Source of the DNA: Streptomyces sp. NBC_00306
GTDB taxonomy: Bacteria; Actinomycetota; Actinomycetes; Streptomycetales; Streptomycetaceae
DNA: 64,000 nucleotides
Reading direction: 5' to 3'
Assembly (NCBI RefSeq): GCF_036169555.1
Contig: NZ_CP108032.1
Span: 5,828,001-5,892,000, forward strand
Part shown: positions 26,246 through 35,585 of the stretch, piece by piece
Layout: the number at the start of each line of letters is the position of its first letter
Numbering within the stretch: the first letter of the stretch is position 1
Position numbers and translations under genes: made by a program
The notes under the pieces: model-generated
The model's database searches: none
What the model was told of the DNA's origin: nothing
The model's input: the letters and a program-made list of their open reading frames with translations, nothing else

Positions 26246-26927
26246 TCAGCCCTCCGTGCACCAGCGCCGCCGTCACCAGCAGCGCCGCCGCGTGGAGCGC
26301 CCCCGCCGAGCCCATCGCACTCGCCGCCACCGGCTCAGCCGCCTGTTCCGCGGCAGCCGCGGCCGCCGCACCCGTGTCCGGCTGAGGCACTCCCAGGACC
26401 GGAAGCAGCCGCGACGGGCCGCGCCGCAGCAGCCACGGAGGCAGCAGCGAGAGCGGGTCCAGATACTGAGTGCCCCGCAGCAGACCCCAGTGCAGACAGC
26501 CGACCGCGCAGTGCGAACGGCCGGTCTCGATGTGCCCCACCACCTCGCCGGCGCGCACCTCCGTGCCCACCGTCGCCGTCGCCGCCACGGGCTCGTAGGT
26601 CGTGCGCAGCGGCGGATCCCCCGTACCGGTGAGACTGATGGTGAGCACTCCCCGTCCCGCCACCTTGCCCGCGAAGGAGACCCGTCCCGACGCGGCGGCC
26701 CGCACGGGTGCCCCGGGCGAGGCCGCGAGGTCGATGCCGCGGTGCCCCCGTCCGTACGCCGAGGCCGGTGGCTCCCAGCCCCGTACGATCTGTGGCCGTG
26801 GTGGCCCCAGCGGCCAGCTTCCGGTGTCACCCGCGGGCAAGGGGCCGGCGGACGCCCGGTCGGCCGATGCCGTCGCGACGACCAGCAGGAACAGGGCGAG
26901 CAAGGGCCCGAAGAGTCTGCGGTTCAT
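26246..26927 (-). CDS. Secreted M23-type peptidase, 3' end unresolved (probable frameshift)
   Basis: From ATG 26927 the protein has a signal peptide (MNRRLFGPLLALFLLVVATA) and an M23/LytM domain with GHRGIDLAASPGAPVRAAAS and the HWGL motif that replaces HxH. It then has an Ala-rich, membrane-like C-terminus near 26250-26330. The frame has no stop until 25212, so it would run through the TetR gene and into whiG on the opposite strand, which is implausible. A stop in the next frame at 26246-26248 fits a natural end just after the C-terminal hydrophobic segment. This suggests a single-base indel (real or a sequencing error). Only the part given here is supported. Confidence 0.65.
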
Positions 26928-27183
26928 GGCACAGACCGTCCCGTACGAGGCCGGAACCGAGTGGATCATGCTCCGGATCTGTGGAGTACCGGTCGGTTGT
27001 GGACAGCGCCGTCACCCGGCACCGTCCGGGTCCCGTACACTTCTTCTGGCGATCCGGGTCACCGGGTCGACTTCGCACGCCCCGCCATTCACCCTCTGAA
27101 GGTCGATGGCCGCGCTCCTCGGTCCCTTGTGGCATGGCGCGTCGGGGCGTCAGGACAAACCGAGAATCCAAGGAGATACGGCC

Positions 27184-28107
27184 ATGGCCGTCGTCACGAT
27201 GCGGGAGCTGCTGGAAAGCGGCGTCCACTTCGGTCACCAGACCCGTCGTTGGAACCCGAAGATGAAGCGATTCATCTTCACGGAGCGCAACGGCATCTAC
27301 ATCATCGACCTGCTCCAGTCGCTGTCGTACATCGACCGCGCCTACGAGTTCGTCAAGGAGACCGTCGCCCACGGCGGCTCCATCATGTTCGTCGGCACCA
27401 AGAAGCAGGCCCAGGAGGCCATCGCCGAGCAGGCGACGCGCGTTGGCATGCCGTACGTCAACCAGCGTTGGCTCGGCGGCATGCTGACCAACTTCTCCAC
27501 GGTCTACAAGCGCCTGCAGCGCCTCAAGGAGCTCGAGCAGATCGACTTCGAGGATGTGGCCGCGTCCGGCCTCACCAAGAAGGAGCTCCTGGTCCTCTCG
27601 CGCGAGAAGGCCAAGCTGGAGAAGACCCTCGGCGGCATCCGCGAGATGCAGAAGGTGCCGAGCGCTGTCTGGATCGTCGACACCAAGAAGGAGCACATCG
27701 CCGTCGGTGAGGCGCGCAAGCTCCACATCCCGGTCGTCGCGATCCTCGACACCAACTGCGACCCCGACGAGGTCGACTACAAGATCCCGGGCAACGACGA
27801 CGCGATCCGCTCCGTCACCCTGCTCACCCGCGTGATCGCCGACGCCGTCGCCGAGGGCCTCATCGCCCGTTCCGGCGTCGCCACCGGCGACTCCAAGCCG
27901 GGCGAGAAGGCCGCCGGCGAGCCCCTCGCCGAGTGGGAGCGCGACCTCCTCGAGGGCGAGAAGAAGGCCGACGAGGCTGAGAAGCCCGCCGAGGCTCCGG
28001 CTGCCGAGGCCGACAAGCCGGCCGAGGCCGCGGCCGACGAGGCGGAGAAGCCCGCCGAGGCCCCCGCCGCCGAGGCCGAGAAGCCGGCTGACGCCGAGCA
28101 GGCCTGA
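27184..28107 (+). CDS. rpsB: 30S ribosomal protein S2
   Basis: S2 is a small-subunit protein. The 307-residue protein has the full S2 domain (AVVTMRELLESGVHFGHQ, RWLGGMLTNFSTVYKRL) plus a ~60-residue Glu/Ala/Lys/Pro repeat tail usual in Streptomyces. AAGGAGAT precedes ATG 27184. A TACACT at 27036-27041 may be a promoter -10. The long leader (~140 bases) may serve S2 autoregulation. tsf follows. Confidence 0.97.
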   Translation: MAVVTMRELLESGVHFGHQTRRWNPKMKRFIFTERNGIYIIDLLQSLSYIDRAYEFVKETVAHGGSIMFVGTKKQAQEAIAEQATRVGMPYVNQRWLGGMLTNFSTVYKRLQRLKELEQIDFEDVAASGLTKKELLVLSREKAKLEKTLGGIREMQKVPSAVWIVDTKKEHIAVGEARKLHIPVVAILDTNCDPDEVDYKIPGNDDAIRSVTLLTRVIADAVAEGLIARSGVATGDSKPGEKAAGEPLAEWERDLLEGEKKADEAEKPAEAPAAEADKPAEAAADEAEKPAEAPAAEAEKPADAEQA

Positions 28108-28215
28108 ACCGCACAGCTTCGGTAGGTGAACGGCGGGGGACGGTGCCACAAGCGCCGGCCCCCGCCGCTCACCCGTAGATCTTCGACTTTCGACTTTCGA
28201 GAGAGATTCAAGGAC

Positions 28216-29052
28216 ATGGCGAACTACACCGCCGCTGACGTCAAGAAGCTCCGCGAGCTCACCGGCGCCGGCATGATGGACTGCAAGAAGGCCCTCGACG
28301 AGGCCGAAGGCAGCGTCGACAAGGCCGTCGAGCTCCTTCGCGTCAAGGGCCAGAAGGGCGTCGCCAAGCGCGAGGGCCGCAACGCCGAGAACGGCGCCGT
28401 CGTCTCCCTCATCTCCGAGGACAAGACCTCCGGTGTCCTGCTCGAGCTGAAGTGCGAGACGGACTTCGTCGCCAAGGGTGACAAGTTCCAGGCCGTCGCC
28501 AACTCGCTCGCCGCGCACGTCGCCGCCACCTCCCCGGCCGACCTCGACGCGCTGCTCGCCTCCGAGATCGAGGCCGGCAAGACCGTCCAGGCGTACGTCG
28601 ACGAGGCCAACGCCAACCTGGGCGAGAAGATCGTCCTGGACCGCTTCGCGCAGTTCTCCGGTGCGTACGTCGGTGTCTACATGCACCGCACGATGCCCGA
28701 CCTCCCGCCGCAGGTCGGCGTGCTGGTCGAGCTCGACAAGGAGAACGCCCAGATCGCCAAGGACGTCGCGCAGCACATCGCCGCCTTCGCGCCGACGTAC
28801 CTCAACCGTGACGAGGTCCCGGCCGACATCGTCGAGAACGAGCGTCGCGTCGCCGAGGCCACCTCGCGTGAGGAGGGCAAGCCCGAGGCCGCCCTCCCGA
28901 AGATCGTCGAGGGTCGCGTCAACGGTTTCTTCAAGGAGGTCACCCTCCTCGACCAGCCGTTCGCGAAGGACAACAAGAAGTCCGTCCAGAAGGTTCTGGA
29001 CGAGGCCGGTGTCACGCTGAAGCGCTTCGCGCGCATCCGCGTCGGCGCCTGA
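28216..29052 (+). CDS. tsf: Elongation factor Ts
   Basis: EF-Ts recycles EF-Tu by exchanging GDP. The 278-residue protein begins MANYTAADVKKLRELTGAGM, with the DCKKALDEAEG motif and the LKCETDFVAKGDKF block of the core. It follows rpsB by 108 bases in the conserved rpsB-tsf operon. An AGGA is just upstream of the start. Confidence 0.97.
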   Translation: MANYTAADVKKLRELTGAGMMDCKKALDEAEGSVDKAVELLRVKGQKGVAKREGRNAENGAVVSLISEDKTSGVLLELKCETDFVAKGDKFQAVANSLAAHVAATSPADLDALLASEIEAGKTVQAYVDEANANLGEKIVLDRFAQFSGAYVGVYMHRTMPDLPPQVGVLVELDKENAQIAKDVAQHIAAFAPTYLNRDEVPADIVENERRVAEATSREEGKPEAALPKIVEGRVNGFFKEVTLLDQPFAKDNKKSVQKVLDEAGVTLKRFARIRVGA

Positions 29053-29233
29053 GCAAGTACGCGATCGCCACGGGAGCCCGATAGGGTTTCCTACGCAGTC
29101 ATCGGCCGCGCGTGCCTGACGGCACCACTGCGTTGCAGCGCCGGACGACCGCAGATCTGACGAGGAGGCCATTGCCGACAGGGAAACAGACCCACCGGCA
29201 ATGGCCTTCTCGTATGTGCACGAGGAGATCTCC

Positions 29234-30016
29234 ATGAACAAGGGCGCGGACGCCAACCAGGCAACCGGCGACAAGAGCGACCACGACGACAAGAAGGCCG
29301 GGCGCTTCATGCTGAAGCTGTCCGGTGAGGCGTTCTCCGGCGGTGGGGGTCTCGGCGTCGACCCCGACGTCGTGCACGCCATCGCCCGCGAGATCGCCGC
29401 CGTGGTACGTGACGGCGCCGAGATCGCGGTCGTCATCGGCGGCGGAAACTTCTTCCGCGGCGCAGAACTGCAGGTCCGCGGCATGGACCGGGCCCGCTCC
29501 GACTACATGGGCATGCTCGGCACGGTCATGAACTGCCTCGCTCTCCAGGACTTCCTGGAGAAGGAGGGCATCGACTCCCGTGTCCAGACCGCCATCACCA
29601 TGGGCCAGGTCGCGGAGCCGTACATCCCGCTGCGCGCCGTGCGCCACCTGGAGAAGGGGCGCGTCGTGATCTTCGGCGCCGGTATGGGCATGCCGTACTT
29701 CTCCACCGACACCACTGCCGCGCAGCGAGCCCTGGAGATCGACGCCGAGGCCCTGCTGATGGGCAAGAACGGTGTCGACGGTGTCTACGACTCCGACCCC
29801 AAGACCAACCCGGACGCGGTGAAGTTCGACGCGCTGGAGTACGGCGAGGTGATCACCCGCAACCTCAAGGTCGCGGACGCCACCGCGGTCACCCTCTGCC
29901 GCGACAACGCCCTTCCGATCCTCGTCTTCGAACTCCTCACCGAAGGCAATATCGCGCGGGCCGTCAAGGGTGAGAAGATCGGGACTCTCGTGAGCGACCA
30001 GGGCACCCGGGGCTGA
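29234..30016 (+). CDS. pyrH: UMP kinase PyrH
   Basis: PyrH phosphorylates UMP to UDP in pyrimidine metabolism. The 260-residue protein has a charged N-terminal extension, then MLKLSGEAFSG, the GGGNFFRG phosphate-binding loop and DATAVTLCRDN. ATG 29234 is preceded by GAGGAGATCTCC; the in-frame ATG at 29201 has no such site. It is followed by frr as in most bacteria. Confidence 0.96.
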   Translation: MNKGADANQATGDKSDHDDKKAGRFMLKLSGEAFSGGGGLGVDPDVVHAIAREIAAVVRDGAEIAVVIGGGNFFRGAELQVRGMDRARSDYMGMLGTVMNCLALQDFLEKEGIDSRVQTAITMGQVAEPYIPLRAVRHLEKGRVVIFGAGMGMPYFSTDTTAAQRALEIDAEALLMGKNGVDGVYDSDPKTNPDAVKFDALEYGEVITRNLKVADATAVTLCRDNALPILVFELLTEGNIARAVKGEKIGTLVSDQGTRG

Positions 30017-30143
30017 CCCGGGGGCGTCCCTCCAGGGATAGACAAAGCCCTGCCGGTCGGACACCGTGCAGGGGAAGACGCGACACAGGTTCCGCCCAGC
30101 CCAGTTGCATGCCGGGCCCACTCAAGACACGCAGGAGCAAGTG

Positions 30144-30701
30144 GTGATCGAAGAGACCCTCCTCGAGGCCGAGGAGAAGATGGAGAAGGCCGTCCTGGTC
30201 GCCAAGGATGACTTCGCCGCGATCCGCACCGGACGTGCGCACCCGGCGATGTTCAACAAGATCGTGGCCGACTACTACGGTGCGCTGACCCCGATCAACC
30301 AGCTGGCCTCGTTCTCGGTGCCGGAGCCGCGGATGGCCGTGGTGACCCCGTTCGACAAGACCGCACTGCGCAATGTCGAGCAGGCGATCCGTGACTCCGA
30401 CCTGGGCGTCAATCCCAGCAACGACGGCAACATCATCCGTGTGGTGTTCCCCGAGCTCACGGAGGAGCGCCGCCGCGAGTACATCAAGGTGGCCAAGAGC
30501 AAGGCCGAGGACTCGAAGATCTCGATCCGCTCCGTGCGCCGCAAGGCCAAGGAAGCCATCGACAAGCTGATCAAGGACGGCGAGGTCGGCGAGGACGAGG
30601 GCCGCCGTGCGGAGAAGGAGCTCGACGACACCACCGCGAAGTACGTCGCGCAGGTGGACGAGCTGCTCAAGCACAAGGAAGCCGAGCTGCTCGAGGTCTG
30701 A
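30144..30701 (+). CDS. frr: Ribosome recycling factor
   Basis: RRF splits post-termination ribosomes with EF-G. The 185-residue protein has the usual length and motifs (IRTGRAHPAMFNKI, RRKAKEAIDKL). GTG 30144 follows GGAG and gives the family N-terminus MIEETLLEAEEKMEKA. The TGA overlaps the cdsA ATG (TGATG). Confidence 0.97.
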   Translation: MIEETLLEAEEKMEKAVLVAKDDFAAIRTGRAHPAMFNKIVADYYGALTPINQLASFSVPEPRMAVVTPFDKTALRNVEQAIRDSDLGVNPSNDGNIIRVVFPELTEERRREYIKVAKSKAEDSKISIRSVRRKAKEAIDKLIKDGEVGEDEGRRAEKELDDTTAKYVAQVDELLKHKEAELLEV

Positions 30702-31819
30702 TGAACGACTCTTCCTGGGGGGCTCCGCAGAGAGCCAGGTACGTCGGAGAATGGCTGCCCCCCGACCAGGGGCCTGCCCCGGCGGGTCCCGCATACGATG
30801 AGCATGACGCACAGCAGACTCGGCCCATGCCCATCGTGCCGGACTTTCCCGACGCAGGTAGAGACGCCGAAGACCGTAACGACCGCGACGAGCGCAACGA
30901 CCTCGACCGGGGGGCCGCTCCACTGAGTGGCCCCCTGTTCCGGGACGAGATTCCGCAGGAGCCCATGCCCACCCGCGAGCCGGCGCCCGAACCGCCGCAG
31001 AGGAAGCGGGCCGGGCGTGACCTGAGGGCGGCCATAGGGGTCGGCGTCGGTCTGGGCGCGGTGATCGTGGCGTCGCTCTTCGTCGTGAAGGCCGTGTTCG
31101 TCGGCGTGATAGCGGTCGCCGTCGTGGTCGGGCTGTGGGAACTGACGTCCCGGCTCGAGGAGCGCAAGCAGATCAAGGCCCCGCTGGTGCCGCTCGCGGT
31201 CGGCGGGGCGGCCATGGTCGTGGCCGGCTATGTGCGCGGAGCCGAGGGTGCCTGGGTCGCCATGGCCCTCACCGCGCTGGCGGTGCTGGTCTGGCGGATG
31301 ACCGAACCGCCCGAGGGATATCTGAAGGACGTCACCGCGGGTGTGTTCGCCGCGTTCTACGTCCCGTTCCTCGCGACGTTCGTGGCGATGATGCTCACCG
31401 CCGACGACGGCGCGAAGCGCGTGCTGATGTTCCTCGTGCTCACGGTGGTCAGCGACACCGGCGCGTACGCCGTGGGCTGGCGCTTCGGGAAGCACAAGCT
31501 GGCGCCCCGCATCAGCCCCGGGAAGACCCGCGAAGGGCTGCTGGGCGCGGTCACGTTCGCGATGGCGGCAGGTGCGCTGTGCATGCAGTTCCTCATCGAC
31601 GACGGCACCTGGTGGCAGGGCCTGCTGCTGGGCTTCGCGGTCGCGGCCAGCGCCACCCTCGGTGACCTGGGCGAGTCGATGATCAAGCGGGACCTCGGCA
31701 TCAAGGACATGGGCACGCTCCTGCCGGGGCACGGCGGCATCATGGACCGGCTCGACTCCCTGCTGCCGACGGCGCCCGTGGTGTGGCTCCTGCTGGTGAT
31801 CTTCGTGGGCAGCGGCTGA
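30701..31819 (+). CDS. cdsA: Phosphatidate cytidylyltransferase CdsA
   Basis: CdsA makes CDP-diacylglycerol, the precursor of phosphatidylethanolamine, phosphatidylglycerol and cardiolipin. The 372-residue protein has a long polar N-terminus (~100 residues, Pro/Asp-rich), about eight membrane segments, and the CDS signature SMIKRDLGIKDMGTLLPGHG followed by GIMDRLDS. It is translationally coupled to frr and closes the pyrH-frr-cdsA group before a strong terminator. Confidence 0.95.
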   Translation: MNDSSWGAPQRARYVGEWLPPDQGPAPAGPAYDEHDAQQTRPMPIVPDFPDAGRDAEDRNDRDERNDLDRGAAPLSGPLFRDEIPQEPMPTREPAPEPPQRKRAGRDLRAAIGVGVGLGAVIVASLFVVKAVFVGVIAVAVVVGLWELTSRLEERKQIKAPLVPLAVGGAAMVVAGYVRGAEGAWVAMALTALAVLVWRMTEPPEGYLKDVTAGVFAAFYVPFLATFVAMMLTADDGAKRVLMFLVLTVVSDTGAYAVGWRFGKHKLAPRISPGKTREGLLGAVTFAMAAGALCMQFLIDDGTWWQGLLLGFAVAASATLGDLGESMIKRDLGIKDMGTLLPGHGGIMDRLDSLLPTAPVVWLLLVIFVGSG

Positions 31820-31869
31820 CCCGCGGTCGACCCCTGTCGTTCCGATGCAGCCGTTCTGAGGCAGTGACG

Positions 31870-31901
31870 GGCCCCCTTCCGGAAGGTTCCGGAAGGGGGC
31901 C
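31870..31901 (+). terminator. Terminator hairpin after cdsA
   Basis: Two perfect 15-base arms (31870-31884 and 31887-31901) flank a 2-base centre, so a 14-bp stem with a 4-base loop forms. It lies 50 bases after the cdsA stop and is followed by CTCTCTCG. Confidence 0.85.
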
Positions 31902-32069
31902 TCTCTCGTGTCCGCGGGGAATTCCTCGTCAACGGAGAAATTCTTCCCGGCTCACTCATACGGGGACAGCGTGAGTCCCGTCCCTTCCCCGAGCGGAATC
32001 ACGGCCCATTCCCGATTGCGAGGACACCTCTCCCGAGACCGAGGGCCGTGGCGACGCAACAAACAGGTC

Positions 32070-32103
32070 ACCGGACTGCGGAAGTCGTCGCAGGCAGTCC
32101 GGT
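32070..32103 (+). promoter_or_regulatory. 10-bp inverted repeat upstream of the SARP gene
   Basis: ACCGGACTGC (32070-32079) and GCAGTCCGGT (32094-32103) are perfect complements around a 14-base centre. The repeat lies 77 bases before the probable TTG start of the SARP gene. It may be an operator or an RNA leader hairpin. If translation starts at GTG 32048, it would be inside the gene. Confidence 0.45.
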
Positions 32104-32179
32104 AACAGTCGTGTCCAGCACCTTCCCACCGAATATCGTTGGCACCGCAAGTGAGGGGCCGCGACATCGGAGGACGACG

Positions 32180-35100
32180 TTGGAGGTGCGCCTTCTGGGC
32201 CCGGCCGAGGTGTGGGACGGACATCGGCGCATTCCGCTGAGCGGCCCGAAACCCACGGCGATTCTCGCGGCTCTCGTCGTCAATCTCGGTGAGGTGCTTT
32301 CCACCGACCGCCTCGTGGACCTGGTCTGGGAGGAACAGGCGCCCGTCACCGCGCGGGCCCTCGTCGCCTCGCATGTGTCGGCACTGCGCCGGGCGCTGGC
32401 CGGGGCGGGGGACGACACCGCGATCCAGACCCGGTCGCCCGGCTATCTCGCCGCCTTCCCGCCGTCTCGCATCGATGCCCACCGGTTCGAGGAGGCGCTC
32501 GCGCTCGGCCGGCGTACGGCCTCCGAGGGGCGGGCCGCCGAGGCCGTGGAGATCCTGCGGGACGCCATGGGTCTGTGGCGGGGGCAGGACGCGCTGGAGG
32601 GTCTCGACCAGTCCTTCGCACGGATCGAGGCCGCGCGTCTGGCCGAACTGCGGCTGGTGGCCCAGGAGGCGAGGTTCGCCGCGGAACTCACCCTCGGGTG
32701 CCGGGCGGAACTCGTCGCGGAACTGCTCGCACATGTGGCCGCCCACCCGCTGCGGGAGCAGCCCCGGGGGCAGCTGATGACCGCGCTGTTCCGGACCGGG
32801 CGGGTGCCCGACGCCCTGCGGACCTACCAGGAGGGGCGCGAACTGCTGCGTACGGAGCTGGGGATCGACCCCGGTCCGGAGCTGCGTGCGCTGCACCAGG
32901 CCCTGCTCACCGGTGACACGGCGCTGCTGGCCGTCGGGCGGGAGTCCGGCCCCGCCGGGACCGAGCCGCGCGCCGAGCGCGCGCCGCACGAGGCGACAGT
33001 GCGGGAGACCGTCCCACGCGGGGCCTTACCCCGTCAGGCCGGCGCTCGCCAGGCCGTACCGCGTGAGGCCGTACGCCGGGAGACGGTGCCGGATGCCCCC
33101 GGGCACCCCACGCCGTCCCATCTGCCGCCCGACGTCTCCGACTTCGTCGGCCGGACCGAACAGATCGCCTGGGCCACCGCCCTGCTGGACAGGGTCAACG
33201 ACCCTGCGAGCACAGCGCCGCCGATCGGAGTGATCTCGGGGCGTTCCGGGATGGGCAAGACGACGCTCGCCGTGCACATCGGTCACCGTCTGGCGGCGCT
33301 CTTCCCCGACGGGCAGCTGTTCCTGGACCTGCGGGCGTCGGACTCCGCGCCCGTGCAGACCGCCGACGCCCTGGCCAGGCTGCTGCGGGCCCTCGGGGCC
33401 GACCCCGACGCACTGCCCGGTGACCTGGAGGATCTCGTCGGGCTGTATCGCACGCACATCGCCCGCCGCCGGATACTCCTCATCCTGGACAACGCTGTCG
33501 GCGAGACCCTGCTGCGCCCTCTTCTGCCGCCTGGATCCGGCTCCGCCGTGCTGATCACCAGCCGGCGCCGGCTGGTCGCGCTCGAAGGTGCGGCCCATCT
33601 GGACCTCGCGGCCCCCGGAGAGCAGGAAGCGCTGGCCCTGATGGCCAAGGTCGCCGGCCCCGGGAGGGCCACCGCCGAGCCGGGGCAGGTCGCCGAGATC
33701 GTCGCGCTGTGCGGCAGGCTGCCCCTGGCGGTACGGATCGCGGGCGCCCGGCTCGCCGCGCGCCCGCACTGGACACCCGCACGCCTCGCCGCCCGGCTGC
33801 GTGACGAGCGCCGCCGGCTCGACGAACTCCAGGCCGGTGACCTGGAGTTGAGGGCGAGCCTGGAGCTCGGGTACGCGGACCTCGGCGAGCAGGAGCGCCG
33901 CGCGCTGCGCCGACTGGCGCTGATGGATCTGCCGGACTTCGCCGCGTGGGTCGCGGCCCCGCTCCTGGACGTGGGCGTCGACGAGGCCGAGGAGGCCGTC
34001 GAGCGCCTGGTGGACTGCCACTTCATCGACCTCGTCGGGGTCGACGAGACGGGGCAGACCCGGTACCGCATCCATGATCTGGCCCGCGAGCACGCCCGCG
34101 AGCGCTGCCTGACCGAGGAGACCGAGCAGGCCCGCGAGGATGCCGTCCTGCGACTGGTCTCCTGCTGGCTGTCGCTGGCCAAGGAAGCGGCGGCGCGCGG
34201 GCCCGGCGGGGCCGCACGGCTCTTCGCCGGCAAGAGCGCGGAAGTGACCCTGGACCCGTTCGTCGTACGGGAACTGCTGGCCAGGCCCGCCGCCTGGTTC
34301 GCGGCCGAACAGCCCTGTCTGGTCGCGGCCGTCACGCACTGCGCGGACCACGGACTGGCCCGGGCGGCGCGCGATCTCGCGGCCGTGCTCATGGCGAGCT
34401 CGGCGGCGCTCTACAACCAGTTCGACGCCTGGTCCCGTTCGCACACCGTGGCCCTGGAGGCGGTCCGCCGCGGCGGTGACGCCGAGGGAGAGGCGTGGCT
34501 GCTCAGCGGCCTGGGCCAACTCCGCCTCGAACAGGACAGCTTCGAGGCCGCGTACGCGTACTTCAAGGACGCCCTGCGGCTGTTCGAGGAGACGGACGAC
34601 CCGCGCGGTCGCGCGGGCGCCCTGGCCGGCATGGGCTCGGCGCGCCGCGAACAGGCGCGGTTCACCGAGGCCCTGGACCTGATGGGACAGGCACTCGCGC
34701 TGTGCGGTGAACTGGCCGACACCACCGCCGTGGCCCAACTGCATTACGGCATCGGCAGTGTGCACCGCGATCTGGGTCGGTACGCCGAGGCCTGGGACGA
34801 ACTGTCCCTGGCCCTGGAGCTGTACCGGGAGGTGGGCGACCGGCACGGCGAGGGGCTGACCCTGCGCTCTCTCGGTCTGTGCCACCGGGCGAAGGGCGAA
34901 CTCGGCGACGCCGAACGGATGTTGTCGCGCTCTCTGGACATCTTCGAGCAGACCGGTGACACCTTCGGCTCGATGTACGCCGGCCAGTCACTGGCCAAGG
35001 TCCATCTGCGGCAGGGCCGGCTCCCCGAGGCGCGGGAGCAGCTCGAACGGTGCCTGGAGGTGACCCGCGAGCGCCAGGACCTGTTCGGCGAGGCGCTCGT

Positions 35101-35392
35101 CCTGCGATCGCTCGGCGAGTGGCACCTCGCGGCGGGGGAGTGGGACCCGGCGGAGGCGGAGCTTCAGCGCTCGGTCGTCCTGTGGGAGAAGCTCCAGCTG
35201 CCGCTGTGGCGCGCCCGTACGGTGAGGGACCTGGGGGCGGCGGCGGCCGGCAGGGGTGACGCGCAGGCGGCCCGTGCCGCGCGGGCCGAGGCGCTCGAGG
35301 TGTTCCGCGAGCTCGGCAGCCGGGAGGCCACCGAGGAGGTCGCCGCGGAGACGGTCGACGCGGGGGAGGCCGGTCGGGACCTGTCTCCCTGA
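32180..35392 (+). CDS. SARP-type regulator with NB-ARC and TPR domains (AfsR-like)
   Basis: This ~1,070-residue protein starts EVRLLGPAEVWDGHRRI with an OmpR-like DNA-binding domain, then a BTAD domain (to residue ~250) with the usual ELGIDPGPELRALHQALL end. An Arg/Ala linker follows, then an NB-ARC ATPase with P-loop GVISGRSGMGKTTLAVHIG and LLILDNAV. The C-terminal third is TPR repeats. The order matches AfsR-type large SARPs, which activate antibiotic or development genes. TTG 32180 was chosen because GGAGGA lies 8 bases upstream; GTG 32048 would add 44 unconserved residues. The next gene carries SARP-like repeats in its promoter. The targets are unknown. Confidence 0.88.
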   Translation: MEVRLLGPAEVWDGHRRIPLSGPKPTAILAALVVNLGEVLSTDRLVDLVWEEQAPVTARALVASHVSALRRALAGAGDDTAIQTRSPGYLAAFPPSRIDAHRFEEALALGRRTASEGRAAEAVEILRDAMGLWRGQDALEGLDQSFARIEAARLAELRLVAQEARFAAELTLGCRAELVAELLAHVAAHPLREQPRGQLMTALFRTGRVPDALRTYQEGRELLRTELGIDPGPELRALHQALLTGDTALLAVGRESGPAGTEPRAERAPHEATVRETVPRGALPRQAGARQAVPREAVRRETVPDAPGHPTPSHLPPDVSDFVGRTEQIAWATALLDRVNDPASTAPPIGVISGRSGMGKTTLAVHIGHRLAALFPDGQLFLDLRASDSAPVQTADALARLLRALGADPDALPGDLEDLVGLYRTHIARRRILLILDNAVGETLLRPLLPPGSGSAVLITSRRRLVALEGAAHLDLAAPGEQEALALMAKVAGPGRATAEPGQVAEIVALCGRLPLAVRIAGARLAARPHWTPARLAARLRDERRRLDELQAGDLELRASLELGYADLGEQERRALRRLALMDLPDFAAWVAAPLLDVGVDEAEEAVERLVDCHFIDLVGVDETGQTRYRIHDLAREHARERCLTEETEQAREDAVLRLVSCWLSLAKEAAARGPGGAARLFAGKSAEVTLDPFVVRELLARPAAWFAAEQPCLVAAVTHCADHGLARAARDLAAVLMASSAALYNQFDAWSRSHTVALEAVRRGGDAEGEAWLLSGLGQLRLEQDSFEAAYAYFKDALRLFEETDDPRGRAGALAGMGSARREQARFTEALDLMGQALALCGELADTTAVAQLHYGIGSVHRDLGRYAEAWDELSLALELYREVGDRHGEGLTLRSLGLCHRAKGELGDAERMLSRSLDIFEQTGDTFGSMYAGQSLAKVHLRQGRLPEAREQLERCLEVTRERQDLFGEALVLRSLGEWHLAAGEWDPAEAELQRSVVLWEKLQLPLWRARTVRDLGAAAAGRGDAQAARAARAEALEVFRELGSREATEEVAAETVDAGEAGRDLSP

Positions 35393-35416
35393 CCGGCCGG
35401 CGTCGCCGGAGAGTGT

Positions 35417-35468
35417 TCCGGAAGGGTCCGCACGGCCGTGGGCCGCTCCGGAAGGGCCCGCACGACCG
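35417..35468. repeat. Imperfect 22-bp tandem repeat (30-bp period)
   Basis: TCCGGAAGGGTCCGCACGG.. at 35417 and the matching copy at 35447 agree at 20 of 22 positions. The repeat lies just after the SARP stop codon. Confidence 0.7.
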
Positions 35469-35534
35469 CAGAGGCACCTTCTGCGTGACCTCCTGCAGGA
35501 GCGCGCCGAGAGATGCACGGGGATGCAGAGGGTC

Positions 35535-35563
35535 CTGCAGAGGATCTGCATCGCTTCTGCAGC
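35535..35563 (+). promoter_or_regulatory. Direct CTGCA repeats with exact 11-bp spacing, candidate SARP operator
   Basis: CTGCAG (35535), CTGCAT (35546) and CTGCAG (35557) start exactly 11 bp apart, each preceded by C or T, giving 7-base units with 4-base spacers. That is the layout of SARP binding sites. Further TGCA/CTGC copies occur upstream (35482, 35494, 35514, 35524) but out of register. The last unit ends 23 bases before the GTG of the dipeptidase gene, so a promoter here would make a leaderless or near-leaderless mRNA. Confidence 0.5.
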
Positions 35564-35585
35564 GCCCCCGGGCACGCTGGTGAGC

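Noticed and set aside
26827..29484. 885-codon open frame on the minus strand over rpsB and tsf
   Set aside because: It has low-complexity Leu/Gly/Val composition and mirrors two essential genes; it is a codon-bias shadow.
33026..34885. 619-codon minus-strand frame
   Set aside because: It lies entirely antisense to the SARP gene with no recognisable motif.
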